Assembly (NCBI RefSeq): GCF_003610785.1
Contig: NZ_RAQQ01000002.1
Coordinates: 248,001 to 312,000, forward strand
Source of the DNA: Micromonospora globbae
GTDB lineage: Bacteria; Actinomycetota; Actinomycetes; Mycobacteriales; Micromonosporaceae
DNA: 64,000 nt
Reading direction: 5' to 3'
Shown: one piece after another, positions 43,701 through 52,722 of the stretch
How the letters are laid out: every line of letters begins with the position of its first letter
Numbering within the stretch: position 1 is the stretch's first letter
Made by a program: the position numbers and the translations under genes
Notes under the pieces: generated by a model
Told to the model about the DNA's origin: nothing
Databases searched by the model: none
What the model saw: the letters and a program-made list of their open reading frames with translations, nothing else

Positions 43701-46006
43701 ACGGAGGGTGGAAGGAGGTGCCGGGCCAGTTCAAGAACCCGACCGTACCGGCGGCCAAGTTCAACGAGGCGCTCTTCACGACCGTGACCTCGGACAAGCT
43801 GCGCGTCGCCTTCACCAACAGCCCGACGTACTACACCGCGATCTCCGAGATCCAGGTGTTCGACTCCGGCCGTGAGGTGCCGCCCGTCGCCAACCAGGCG
43901 CCGGTCGTCACGGCCACCCGTGACGCCTCGGCGGACGGCAACCTGTCCACCCGCCTGGTCGGCACGGCGTCCGACGACGGCATCCCCTACGACGACGAGC
44001 TGCGCTTCGGCTGGGAGACCGCCTCGGCGCCGGAGGGGGCCGGCGTCATCTTCTCCGACCCGAAGGCGCTGGCCACCCGGGTGACCGGCACCGTACCCGG
44101 CGACTACGTGTTCCGGTTCGTCGCCGACGACGGCGACAAGCGGTCGGAGGCGACCGTCGCCGTGACTCTCACGAGGCGGGCGGTCTCCGCGGAGTTCGGC
44201 TCCTCGGCGACGGTCACCACCAGCGGCACGGCGTCGTGGGAGAACCACCAGCGGGTCAACGAGGCCACCAACCCGGCCAACTCGAACCCGGGCACCGGCA
44301 ACGGCTGGGGCAACTGGGGCCAGCCGCAGAACGGCACGAGCGTGGCCCGGGAGGCGTGGATCCAGTACAGCTGGACCTCGCCGGTGCGGCTGTCCTCGAC
44401 CGACATCTACTGGTACGACGACAACGGCGGCACCCGCCGGCCGACGGCCTCGACGTACGCCGTCGAGACCTCCTCGGACGGCACCACGTGGACGCCGGTC
44501 ACCCTCACCAAGGGGTCGACGTACGCGGGTGGGCTGGCCCTCAACGCCTACAACCACCTCGACTTCGCGCCGATCACGACGAGCCGGTTGCGCATCCGCA
44601 TCTGGGGCGTCATGGGCAGCGGCGCGGGCACCGGTGTGCTGCGCTGGCGCGCCAACGGCGAGACGGTCGACTCGGTGCGCTCACCCGTGCTGATCCGGAC
44701 CGCTGTGGGCCAGGTGCCCACCCTGCCGAGCGAGCTCGACGCGGTCTACGCGAGCGGCGCCCGCGGCAAGGCCGCGTTCAGGTGGCAGGAGATCACGCCC
44801 GAGATGGTGGCCGAGCCCAACGTCGATCCGTTCGTGGTCTACGGCACGAACGACGCGTACGGACTGGTCGCCGAGGCCCGCGTCTACGTGCGGCCCGAGA
44901 TGTCCCACGGCGGCATCTCGATCCAGGGCGTCGAGACGTTCGCGCAGACCGTGGAGGTGGGTGAGCTGCCCTACCTGCCGGACAAGGTGGAGGTGTCCTA
45001 CAACGACGGCTCCCGGGACAACCAGGCCATCGGCGTCGAGTGGCGCTTCGACCGGAGCGTGGTCGACACGCCCGGCCGTCACACCGTCATCGGCGACCTG
45101 GTCCTGCCCGACTACGTCAGCGAGGCCGGCGCGACGCGGACCACGCTGACGCTGACCGTCGGCGAGGACACGGTGGCCCCCACGACGGCGCTCACCCGGT
45201 CGCCGGCGCAGCCGGACGGCAGCGACGGCTGGTACACGAGCGTCCCGTCCTTCACGCTGGCCGCGTCGGACGCCTTCGCCGTGGCCCGCACGGAGTACCG
45301 GCTCGACGACGGACCGTGGACGACCTACCCGGGCAGCCCGGTCGTGGTCGACCAGCAGGGCAGCCACCGGGTGGAGTACCGCTCGACCGACGAGCGCGGC
45401 AACGTCGAGGAGGCGAAGGCCGTCACGATCAAGGTCGACACGGTCGCGCCGACCGCGAGGTTCGACGCCACCCTCGGCATCGTCCGGTTCGGGGCGGTGC
45501 CGCCCGCTCCGACGTGCACCGCGAGCGACGCCACCTCCGGGCCGGCGGGCTGCGTGGTCACGGGCTACCGCACCGACGTCGGCACGCACACCCTCACGGC
45601 CACGGCGACCGACGTCGCCGGCAACGTGGGCACGGCCACGCAGACGTACACGGTGCTGCCGTGGACGGTGAAGGGCTTCCACGAGCCGGTCGACATGGGC
45701 GGTGCCGTCAACACGGTCAAGGGCGGCAGCACGGTGCCCCTGAAGTTCGAGGTGTTCTCGGGCGACACCGAGCTGACCGACCCCGCGCTCGTGACGATGG
45801 CCGCCGAGCGGGTAGCGTGCGGCGACGCCACCGGGACGGACGACGTCGAGACGGTCACCAGCGGCGCCACCGGGCTGAGGTACGACCCGGACGCCGGCCA
45901 GTTCGTCTACAACTGGAAGACGCCGGCCACCCCCGGCGCCTGCTACACGGTCACGGCCACGGCACGTGACGGGTCGAGCGTCACCGCGCTGTTCGCGCTC
46001 CGGTAA
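40733..46006 (+). CDS. giant secreted multidomain (alpha/alpha)6-barrel hydrolase
   Basis: The 1757-residue protein has a signal peptide to about residue 32. A beta-rich N-terminal domain (~35-340) is followed by an alpha-toroid catalytic-type domain (~340-800; EKAIVYRWWGERYNTLDAN, YRGVRSALRHYDP, ELWPIRFGYDHFMV). A discoidin-like domain (~870-1045), a PKD/Ig-like domain (~1054-1135), a second discoidin-like domain (~1147-1300), two bacterial Ig-like Big_4 domains (~1314-1478), and the shared OmpL47/Ig/PxKF end cassette complete it. I cannot assign a characterised GH family. ATG 40733 has GGAGG upstream. Context suggests it cuts an arabinose-rich or associated plant polymer, with several sugar-binding domains for insoluble substrate. 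Confidence 0.75.
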   Translation: MTSRRTRRGPVWTALAALMVGGIVGLPSAAHADGPVLPGNESDIGRYTDGRSHVMDIGDPVYSNVGDVAAQLAPGVPFTAGNMHQSIFEKDLAAGGTDYYLDRVLGVRGTLGSAVLMTRGRSLYMRGASNNNFTVMGFAGSTYVGGPNNLGNLYTVTVPGQTVTEVNADRFNAPSHARSRYTIGTTGVTADLTKFITYDNVAVTAIDFSNPGSSPATFTVRAASPLATRAGDGAAELTGTRTITSGANNGLVDTPWNTVTIDLTGAGFTRDGSNLDRQVTVPAGGSVSLSVVGAVSSATLPGTVTSYRQYAQMPPAEAVRTGITEFHRRWAQDVPYIDVPDPALEKAIVYRWWGERYNTLDANAPGYVYQYPTTVEGSHLYQNAVALTQPMHLQDTKWLRTPYLPYGQILNIGELSGSSAFLDSPGHTSWNNHYSQYLGTAGLEAYNVHGGGREIARKFAHYFEGDGVGQLEHYDGNDDNLIAYDTNYMPGNDADAISFGFPKANAGAPGARTIERPESAYVWGAFDAARQLYQLSGADRATVDAMAARADEIRAAVLGRLWSPDMRMFLAGTSHGATSAASSNGRPNPLPADARDLIPAKESNLYDVYAENLIPFDEWQKYVDGFRFLTYGDNFPIFPFYTANQYDRAAYGIGGSNNFSNINFTVQYRGVRSALRHYDPEQKYITPAYAKRLLDWMAWSIYPNADLRAPNQAEYYSNWNPTTRTYNRNNPNHVMLGNMNYIFVEDMAGLQPRSDDRIELWPIRFGYDHFMVNNLRYHGHDVTVVWDPDGSRYGLGAGYSLFLDGEKKVSTDKLGRLTYDPNTNRVEAEDGLTVTFTASGGTTFPSAVDTPITDDRVVTYLKTAGIDLTEDAPNLAAGAELSSSYTQQGARPTPWRQFHTPGWSTTSMNYTPGAIRETERPVSLSAVTDGVTANEPYWGNHGTTEKNGYVELDLGSAKAFDNVKVTFVSDRQAGGYHEPARWWVQVPDGDGGWKEVPGQFKNPTVPAAKFNEALFTTVTSDKLRVAFTNSPTYYTAISEIQVFDSGREVPPVANQAPVVTATRDASADGNLSTRLVGTASDDGIPYDDELRFGWETASAPEGAGVIFSDPKALATRVTGTVPGDYVFRFVADDGDKRSEATVAVTLTRRAVSAEFGSSATVTTSGTASWENHQRVNEATNPANSNPGTGNGWGNWGQPQNGTSVAREAWIQYSWTSPVRLSSTDIYWYDDNGGTRRPTASTYAVETSSDGTTWTPVTLTKGSTYAGGLALNAYNHLDFAPITTSRLRIRIWGVMGSGAGTGVLRWRANGETVDSVRSPVLIRTAVGQVPTLPSELDAVYASGARGKAAFRWQEITPEMVAEPNVDPFVVYGTNDAYGLVAEARVYVRPEMSHGGISIQGVETFAQTVEVGELPYLPDKVEVSYNDGSRDNQAIGVEWRFDRSVVDTPGRHTVIGDLVLPDYVSEAGATRTTLTLTVGEDTVAPTTALTRSPAQPDGSDGWYTSVPSFTLAASDAFAVARTEYRLDDGPWTTYPGSPVVVDQQGSHRVEYRSTDERGNVEEAKAVTIKVDTVAPTARFDATLGIVRFGAVPPAPTCTASDATSGPAGCVVTGYRTDVGTHTLTATATDVAGNVGTATQTYTVLPWTVKGFHEPVDMGGAVNTVKGGSTVPLKFEVFSGDTELTDPALVTMAAERVACGDATGTDDVETVTSGATGLRYDPDAGQFVYNWKTPATPGACYTVTATARDGSSVTALFALR
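45167..46003 (+). repeat. C-terminal cassette shared with the GH43 protein (copy B)
   Basis: This is the counterpart of 30101-30940 in the opposite orientation. It encodes the DTVAPTTALTRSPAQPDG to carboxyl-terminus segment of the 1757-residue protein. Confidence 0.75.
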
Positions 46007-46023
46007 CGACCGACGTATCCACA

Positions 46024-46052
46024 CGGAGGGGCCGCCTCGTGCGGCCCCTCCG
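46024..46052 (+). terminator. terminator hairpin after the giant hydrolase gene
   Basis: A perfect 12-bp stem (46024-46035 with 46041-46052) with a five-base loop lies 18 bases after the stop codon. Confidence 0.8.
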
Positions 46053-46214
46053 CCTGCCCGCCCGGCTCGCACCGAGCGGCCGCCGGCCCGTGGGTAGGGA
46101 CAGGGCGTTATCGGCGGAACCGGGCGCATCGGGTCGGCGCAGGGCATAGCGTCACGGTGGCGGCGCGACCGCCGGCCGCCCGTCCGGCGGCCCCGCCCCG
46201 GTGGAGGAACCGAC

Positions 46215-47171
46215 GTGAACCGTATCGACGGAGTGCTCCTGCCCGAGCTGGAGGATCCGACCCGTGACCCCCTGCTGCCCCGGGCGCTCGGCTGGCTGAG
46301 CCTCGCGCTCGGAGCGGGCGCCGTGGCCGCGACCGGTCCGCTCGCCCGGCTGACCGGCGTGGACGACTCACCCCAGGCCCGTACGCTGATCCCCGCCGTC
46401 GGCGCCCGTGAGCTGGGGCACGGCCTCGGGCTCGTCCTCAGCGGCGGCCGGGCCGGCTGGGCCTGGAGCCGGGTGGCGGGCGACGCCGTGGATCTCACCC
46501 TGCACGCCCGCGCCTGGGCGGACCGGATCGGCGAGCGGCGCCGCCGCGTCGCCCTCACCGGGGCCGTCGTCGCCGGCATCACGGCCCTCGACCTGATCGC
46601 GGCGGTCGGCGCCACCCGGGCCCACCGCGCCCGGGGCCGGATGATCCGCGTCGACCTCGGGGTGACGGTCAACCGCACCCCGGCGGAGGCGTACCGGTAC
46701 TGGCGCGACGTCGAGAACCTGCCCCGCTTCCTGTCCCACCTGGAGGCCGTCCGCGCCGACGACCTGCGCCGCTCGCACTGGATCGCACGCGGCCCGGCCG
46801 GCCGGCACATCGAGTGGGACGCGGAGATCGTCGACGACCAGCCGAACCGGTCGATCGCCTGGCGGTCGCTGCCCGGCGCCCGGGTGCCCAACGCCGGCCG
46901 GGTCCGGTTCGTGCCCGCGCCCGGCGACCGCGGCACCGAGGTTCGGGTGCAGCTCGGCTACGCGCCGCCCGGCGGCGCGGTGGGCCGGGCCGTGGCGAAG
47001 CTCTTCGGCGAGGAGCCCGAGCAGCAGGTCCGCGACGACCTGCGCCGCTTCAAGCAGGTGCTGGAGACCGGGGACGTGGTGCGGTCCGAGGGCAGCCCCG
47101 ACGGGATCTCGGTGCGGCAACAGGTCATGCAGCGGCCCGCGCAGCCGCTGCCGGCCGGCCTGCGGCGCTGA
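46215..47171 (+). CDS. SRPBCC-family (polyketide cyclase/START-like) protein with membrane-associated N-terminus
   Basis: The 318-residue protein has weakly hydrophobic stretches at about 25-60 and 110-130. An SRPBCC/START-type domain follows (~145-290) with VTVNRTPAEAYRYWRDVENLPRFLSHLEAV, split by charged loops and typical of cyclase/dehydrase COQ10-like proteins. GTG 46215 follows GGAGG. It is 26 bases ahead of a zinc alcohol dehydrogenase, a pairing that suggests one operon. No substrate can be named. Confidence 0.8.
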   Translation: MNRIDGVLLPELEDPTRDPLLPRALGWLSLALGAGAVAATGPLARLTGVDDSPQARTLIPAVGARELGHGLGLVLSGGRAGWAWSRVAGDAVDLTLHARAWADRIGERRRRVALTGAVVAGITALDLIAAVGATRAHRARGRMIRVDLGVTVNRTPAEAYRYWRDVENLPRFLSHLEAVRADDLRRSHWIARGPAGRHIEWDAEIVDDQPNRSIAWRSLPGARVPNAGRVRFVPAPGDRGTEVRVQLGYAPPGGAVGRAVAKLFGEEPEQQVRDDLRRFKQVLETGDVVRSEGSPDGISVRQQVMQRPAQPLPAGLRR

Positions 47172-47197
47172 ACCGGGCGAGTGCGAGGAGGGGAACG

Positions 47198-48370
<1,173 letters not shown>

Positions 48371-48455
48371 CCGCCGGGGCTCGCTAGGCTGTCGCCATGC
48401 GCGCCACCACCCATGATCGCCGTGTCGGGACGCTGGTGGCGGAGCCGATCGGCCG

Positions 48456-49400
48456 GTGAGCGGCACCCCCGTGCCCCGGCCGCGGCGGGGGACCGGCGCG
48501 TCCACGTCCGGCCGGCCGACGCTGTCCGACCGCTGCGCCCGGGCCGTGCGGTCCCGGCCGTTCGAGGTCGCCATCGTCGTCCTCATCGTGGCCAACGGGG
48601 TCGTGCTCGGCGTCGAGACGTTCCCGCACCTCGGCACGGCCGGGCCGGTGCTGCGCTGGTTGGAACTCGCGTTCCGGGTCGCGTTCGTCACCGAGATCGC
48701 CATCCGGCTGCTCGCCTACGGACGCCGCCCGCAGGACTTCTTCCGGCACGGCTGGAACATCTTCGACTTCCTCGTCACGCTGGCGATCTTCGTGCCCGGC
48801 CTGCACGGCGACCCGGCGCTGCTGCGGGTGCTGCGCGTGGCCCGGGTGCTGCGCCTCGTGCGCTTCTCCCCGGGGCTGCGCACGATCGTGGCGGCACTGC
48901 TGCGCAGCCTCCCCGGCGTCGCCGGGTTCCTCGCGCTGGCCGTGGTGACGCTGTACGTCTACGGCATGGTCGGCTGGCTGATCTTCGCCGACACGTACCC
49001 GGAGCAGTACGGCGACATCGGCCGCTCCCTGCTGACCCTGTTCGTGCTGCTGTCCCTGGAGACCCTGCCCGACCTGATCGAGCAGGGCATGGCCGTGTCC
49101 CCGTGGACGCTGCTCTACTACGTCAGCTACGTGGTCATCACCGTCAACCTGCTGCTCAACATCCTCATCGCGGTCATCGTGAACTCCATGGAGGAGGCCC
49201 GGCGTCTGGAGATGACCGAGCGCCTGGCGCCCGGGTACGACGAGGACGGCGACGGCGTACCCGACGAGGTGGACCGCATCGCGCTGACCCAACGGCTGGA
49301 CGACCTGCGGGCCGTCGTCGCGGAGCTGGAGCGGGAACTGCGCATCGACCGCGAGGACGGGCACGCCCGGCAGGGGACGGGCCGGCCGTCGGCCGGCTGA
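48456..49400 (+). CDS. NaChBac-type voltage-gated ion channel
   Basis: The 314-residue six-helix channel has voltage-sensor S4 arginines at 124, 127, 130, 133 and 136, spaced every three residues. The pore loop with SLETLPD at 200-206 is comparable to the TLESWAS filter of NaChBac, with E202 as filter glutamate. S6 is at about 225-245. The cytoplasmic tail contains a D262-D273 loop of pattern DxDxDGxxDxxD and then a predicted coiled coil (LTQRLDDLRAVVAELEREL), the usual tetramerisation region. The GTG at 48456 is assigned from frame and a GGAG upstream. Ion selectivity is probably sodium or calcium. Confidence 0.85.
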   Translation: MSGTPVPRPRRGTGASTSGRPTLSDRCARAVRSRPFEVAIVVLIVANGVVLGVETFPHLGTAGPVLRWLELAFRVAFVTEIAIRLLAYGRRPQDFFRHGWNIFDFLVTLAIFVPGLHGDPALLRVLRVARVLRLVRFSPGLRTIVAALLRSLPGVAGFLALAVVTLYVYGMVGWLIFADTYPEQYGDIGRSLLTLFVLLSLETLPDLIEQGMAVSPWTLLYYVSYVVITVNLLLNILIAVIVNSMEEARRLEMTERLAPGYDEDGDGVPDEVDRIALTQRLDDLRAVVAELERELRIDREDGHARQGTGRPSAG

Positions 49401-49421
49401 CGGGCGACGCGGGCCGACCGG

Positions 49422-50900
49422 TCAGGGCAGCGGCCACTCGTGCACGGGCCGGTTGCTGTGCATGAGGTCGACGTAGTGGCGCACCACCTCGCGCAGGGCC
49501 GCCGGCCGGTCCAGGTGGTCGGCGGACTCCAGCCGGTGCAGCGTCTCCACCTGCCAGGTCGCCCCGTTGCGCCCGGTCAGGCAGCGCTGCTCGACGATGC
49601 CGAGCAGCCGGTCCCGCTCCCGCGGGTCCACACCCCACCGGTCGAGGCCGTGGTGGGCCAGCGGCAGCAGCCGGCGCAGCACCAGCTCGGTCACCGGCAG
49701 GTAGCCCAGGCCCGGCCAGAACACCTGCGCCTCGATGCCGTACCGGGCGCAGCTCGTGAAGTTCTCCTCGGCGGCGCTGAACGACATCTGCGACCACAGC
49801 GGCCGGTCCGCCTCGGCCAAAGCCCGCACCAGCCCGAAGTAGAAGGCGCCGTTGGCGACCGTGTCGACGACGGTCGGCCCGGCGGGCAGCACCCGGTTCT
49901 CGACGCGCAGGTGCGGCCGGCCGCGCAGCACGTCGTACACCGGCCGGTTCCACCGGTAGATCGTGCCGTTGTGCAGCCGCAGCTCGGCGAGCTTCGGCAC
50001 GCCGCCGGCCGCCAGCGCCTCGGCCGGGTCCTCCGGATCGCAGACCGGCAGCAGCGCCGGGAAGTAGCGCACGTTCTCCTCGAACAGGTCGAACACGCTC
50101 GTGATCCAGCGTTCGCCGAACCACACCCGGGGACGTACGCCCTGCGCCTTGATCTCCTCGGGCCGGGTGTCGGTGGCCTGCTGGAACAGCGGGATCCGCG
50201 TCTCCCGCCACAGCTCCCGCCCGAAGAAGAGCGGCGAGTTGGCGCCGACCGCCACCTGGACGCCGGCCACGACCTGGGCGGCGTTCCAGTAGTCGGCGAA
50301 CTGCGGCGGGCTGACCTGGAGATGGAACTGCGTGCTGGTGCAGGCCGCCTCCGGGGTGATGGTGTCGGCCGTGACCGCCAGCCGCTCCACGCCGTTGATG
50401 GCGATCCGCAGATCCTCGCCGCGGGTGGCGAAGATCTGCTCGTTGAGCAGCTCGTAGCGGGGGTTGGCCGAGAGCGTCCGGGCGGTGAGGTGGTCGGGAC
50501 GCAGGGTCGGCAGGATGCCGATCATGACCATGTGGGCGCCGACCGTCCGGGCCTTCTCCTCGGCGGCGTTCAGGCTGGCCCGCACGTGCTCCTCGAACTC
50601 GGCGGTGCCGGTGCCCGACAGGCGTCGCGGCGGGACGTTGATCTCGACGTTGAACTGGCCGAGCTCGGTCTGGAAGTGCGGGTCGGCGACGGCCGCCAGC
50701 ACGTCGGCGTTGCGCATGGTCGGCTGCGCGTCGTCGTCGACGAGGTTCAGCTCGATCTCCAGCCCGGTCATCGGGCGGTCGACGTCGAAGCGGGACTCCC
50801 GCAGCATCTCGGCGAAGACGTCCAGGCAGCGGCGGACCTTGTCGCGGTACCGCGCCCGGTCCTCCCGGCTGAAGCTCCGCACGCCGACTTCTTCGCCCAT
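49422..50900 (-). CDS. GCS2-type glutamate-cysteine ligase/carboxylate-amine ligase
   Basis: The 492-residue protein of the GCS2 fold has ATP- and substrate-binding stretches TGLEIELNLVDDDAQPTMRN, LGQFNVEINVPP and CTSTQFHLQVSP. A C-terminal half follows with LRVENRVLPAGPTVVDT. Actinobacteria often carry several such ligases of unknown amine acceptor, beside the one used for ergothioneine precursors. ATG 50900 is chosen; in-frame GTG codons just upstream are possible. It is convergent with the channel gene. Confidence 0.82.
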   Translation of the reverse strand: MGEEVGVRSFSREDRARYRDKVRRCLDVFAEMLRESRFDVDRPMTGLEIELNLVDDDAQPTMRNADVLAAVADPHFQTELGQFNVEINVPPRRLSGTGTAEFEEHVRASLNAAEEKARTVGAHMVMIGILPTLRPDHLTARTLSANPRYELLNEQIFATRGEDLRIAINGVERLAVTADTITPEAACTSTQFHLQVSPPQFADYWNAAQVVAGVQVAVGANSPLFFGRELWRETRIPLFQQATDTRPEEIKAQGVRPRVWFGERWITSVFDLFEENVRYFPALLPVCDPEDPAEALAAGGVPKLAELRLHNGTIYRWNRPVYDVLRGRPHLRVENRVLPAGPTVVDTVANGAFYFGLVRALAEADRPLWSQMSFSAAEENFTSCARYGIEAQVFWPGLGYLPVTELVLRRLLPLAHHGLDRWGVDPRERDRLLGIVEQRCLTGRNGATWQVETLHRLESADHLDRPAALREVVRHYVDLMHSNRPVHEWPLP

Positions 50901-51078
50901 GGTCACCACCCAGTCACCGCCGGTCCTCCTAACCTCGCACGCGAACGGCGGGCGGGGGAAGACCACGAGCACTTCTCCGTACCCATCCCCGGCCCGGGTG
51001 ATCCCTGTCGCGTCCGGCCGGTCGTGCCCGGTCCGGAACGCCACCACCGCTAGCATGGCCCGCCGAGAGGTGGTGGCG

Positions 51079-51426
51079 GTGGCGAAGCGAGACACGGTGA
51101 CGCGGCTCTTCATCGGAGCGGCGATCGCCGAGGCGTGTTCCTGGCTCGGCCTGCTGGTGGGGATGGCGGTCAAGTACGGCCCGCCCGGGAACGAGCTGGG
51201 TGTGAAGGTCTTCGGGCCGATCCACGGCGGGCTGTTCGTCGCGTACCTGCTGCTCGTCCTCCTCGTCGCCCGCCGGCACCGGTGGAGCCTGCTGGCCACC
51301 GGGGTGGCCCTCGCCTGCGCCGTGCCCCCGTTCGCGACGCTCGCGTACGAGCGCTGGGCCCACCGCCGGGGGATGCTCGGCGCCGCGCCCGCCCCGGCGC
51401 GGCCGGAGCCGGCGGCGGTGCGCTGA
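51079..51426 (+). CDS. DUF3817 small membrane protein
   Basis: The protein has about 115 residues and three predicted helices (LFIGAAIAEACSWLGLLVGM, IHGGLFVAYLLLVLLVA, LLATGVALACAVPPFATLAY), typical of DUF3817. GTG 51079 is chosen because AGAGG lies seven bases upstream and family members start near here. An ATG at 51055 would add eight residues but overlaps a TAGCAT that looks like a -10 element. Function is unknown. Confidence 0.75.
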   Translation: MAKRDTVTRLFIGAAIAEACSWLGLLVGMAVKYGPPGNELGVKVFGPIHGGLFVAYLLLVLLVARRHRWSLLATGVALACAVPPFATLAYERWAHRRGMLGAAPAPARPEPAAVR

Positions 51427-51536
51427 CGCCGCCGCACGACCTCACCCCGGCCGTCGGCGGGCTGGCCGCCCATCCCGGCCGGGGAGCACGCTGACCGCCG
51501 GCGCGCGGCTCGGCCGGTCCGCGCGCGGACCTCGCC

Positions 51537-52196
51537 TCAGCCGCTGCCGCCGTCCGACCCGAGCGCCGCGGCCCTGCGGGCCAGCGCCGTCAGCGTCGCC
51601 TCGTCCCGCGATCGGACCGCCGCGGCCGGGGTCAGCCAGGAGCCGCCCACGCACGCGACGTTGGGCAGCGCGAGCCATCGCGGGGCGGTGTCGGCGCTGA
51701 CGCCGCCGGTGGGGCAGAACGTCAGGTCGGGCAGCGGCTGGGACAGCGCCGCCAGGTAGGCGGGGCCGCCGGCGGCCGCCGCGGGGAAGAACTTGACCGT
51801 GGTGAGGCCGGCCTCGGCCAGGGCCATCATCTCGCCGACGGTGCCGGCCCCGGGCAGGTACGGCAGGCCGGTGTCCAGGGCGGCCCGGGTGAGCCGGGCG
51901 GTCGCGCCGGGGCTCACGAGGAACCGGGCGCCGGCCGCCGCGGCCTCGTCCACCTGCGCGGCGGTCAGCACCGTGCCGGCGCCGACCACCATCTCCGGCA
52001 CCCGCGTGGCGACCTCCCGCAGCGCGGGCAGCGCGGCGGGGGTGCGCAGGGTGATCTCCATGGTCCGCACGCCGCCGCGCAGCAGCGCCCGGGCCAGCGG
52101 TACGGCGTCCGCGGCGTCGTCCAGGACGACGACCGGGATGACCGGACCGAGCCGGACGAGGTCGGCCGCGGAGCGGATCGTAGTGGGCGCGTCCAT
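51537..52196 (-). CDS. eda: 2-keto-3-deoxy-6-phosphogluconate aldolase
   Basis: The 219-residue class I aldolase of the KDPG/KHG family has Schiff-base lysine K135 in TTVKFFPA, E47 in MEITLR, and a phosphate-binding GG segment (FCPTGGVS). It splits KDPG to pyruvate and glyceraldehyde 3-phosphate. It is two bases downstream of the cupin gene, as the last gene of the leftward sugar-acid operon. The divergent kdgK would supply its substrate. Confidence 0.93.
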   Translation of the reverse strand: MDAPTTIRSAADLVRLGPVIPVVVLDDAADAVPLARALLRGGVRTMEITLRTPAALPALREVATRVPEMVVGAGTVLTAAQVDEAAAAGARFLVSPGATARLTRAALDTGLPYLPGAGTVGEMMALAEAGLTTVKFFPAAAAGGPAYLAALSQPLPDLTFCPTGGVSADTAPRWLALPNVACVGGSWLTPAAAVRSRDEATLTALARRAAALGSDGGSG

Positions 52197-52198
52197 CG

Positions 52199-52663
52199 TC
52201 AGAACACGATCGGTTGCAGCGGGATGCCGTGTTCCCGGCAGTGGTCCTCGTACCGTTTGAGCTTCGTCTCCGCCGTCTCGACGTACGCGAGGTCGCCGGT
52301 CTCCGTCACGTACTCGATCGGGCCGTGGATGGCGAACAGCGTCAGCATCGGCTCCGCGTCGGTGACGTCGGCGACCAGCGTGTGGACGTCGCCCGGCGGC
52401 TCGTAGACGTACGCGCCGGGTTCGGCCTGCCAGTCGTGCTCCAGGTAGTGCCAGCGGCCCTGCACGACCCAGCCCTCGACCTCGGACAGGTGGCGGTGCC
52501 GGTTGACGACGCCGCTGCGGGCGACCTTGAGCAGGTTGACCCAGCTTCCGGCGCGCAGGTTGATCCGCAACGGCTTGAACCAGACGTTGGCGGACCCCTG
52601 CGGGATCCAGGGCAGGTCCCGGGCCCGGACCAGCGAGTCCGAGACGGGCTGGACGTTCTCCAT
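52199..52663 (-). CDS. cupin protein, 2,4'-dihydroxyacetophenone-dioxygenase-like
   Basis: The 154-residue single-domain cupin has metal-binding motif 1 around NRHRHLSEVEGWVVQG and motif 2 around PGDVHTLV. Most relatives are annotated after 2,4'-dihydroxyacetophenone dioxygenase, but family members vary. Placed directly ahead of eda and after a GroEL-like gene, it may act as a sugar-acid isomerase or dioxygenase; the role is not established. Confidence 0.8.
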   Translation of the reverse strand: MENVQPVSDSLVRARDLPWIPQGSANVWFKPLRINLRAGSWVNLLKVARSGVVNRHRHLSEVEGWVVQGRWHYLEHDWQAEPGAYVYEPPGDVHTLVADVTDAEPMLTLFAIHGPIEYVTETGDLAYVETAETKLKRYEDHCREHGIPLQPIVF

Positions 52664-52722
52664 GATCCTCCTTGACGGTGGTGCCGGACGTGTGGCGGGC
52701 GGCGACCCCTCGGGCCCGCCGG

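Noticed and set aside
41069..44557. Very long open frame (over 1100 codons) on the minus strand opposite the giant hydrolase gene
   Set aside because: It is composed of Val/Arg/Gly/Asp-rich low-complexity translation, has no domain, and lies opposite a gene with clear signal peptide and domains. Such antisense frames are normal at this G+C content.
51516..51531. Perfect 16-base palindrome between the DUF3817 gene and eda
   Set aside because: It is too short, with no loop, to call as a terminator, and such GC palindromes are common by chance here.
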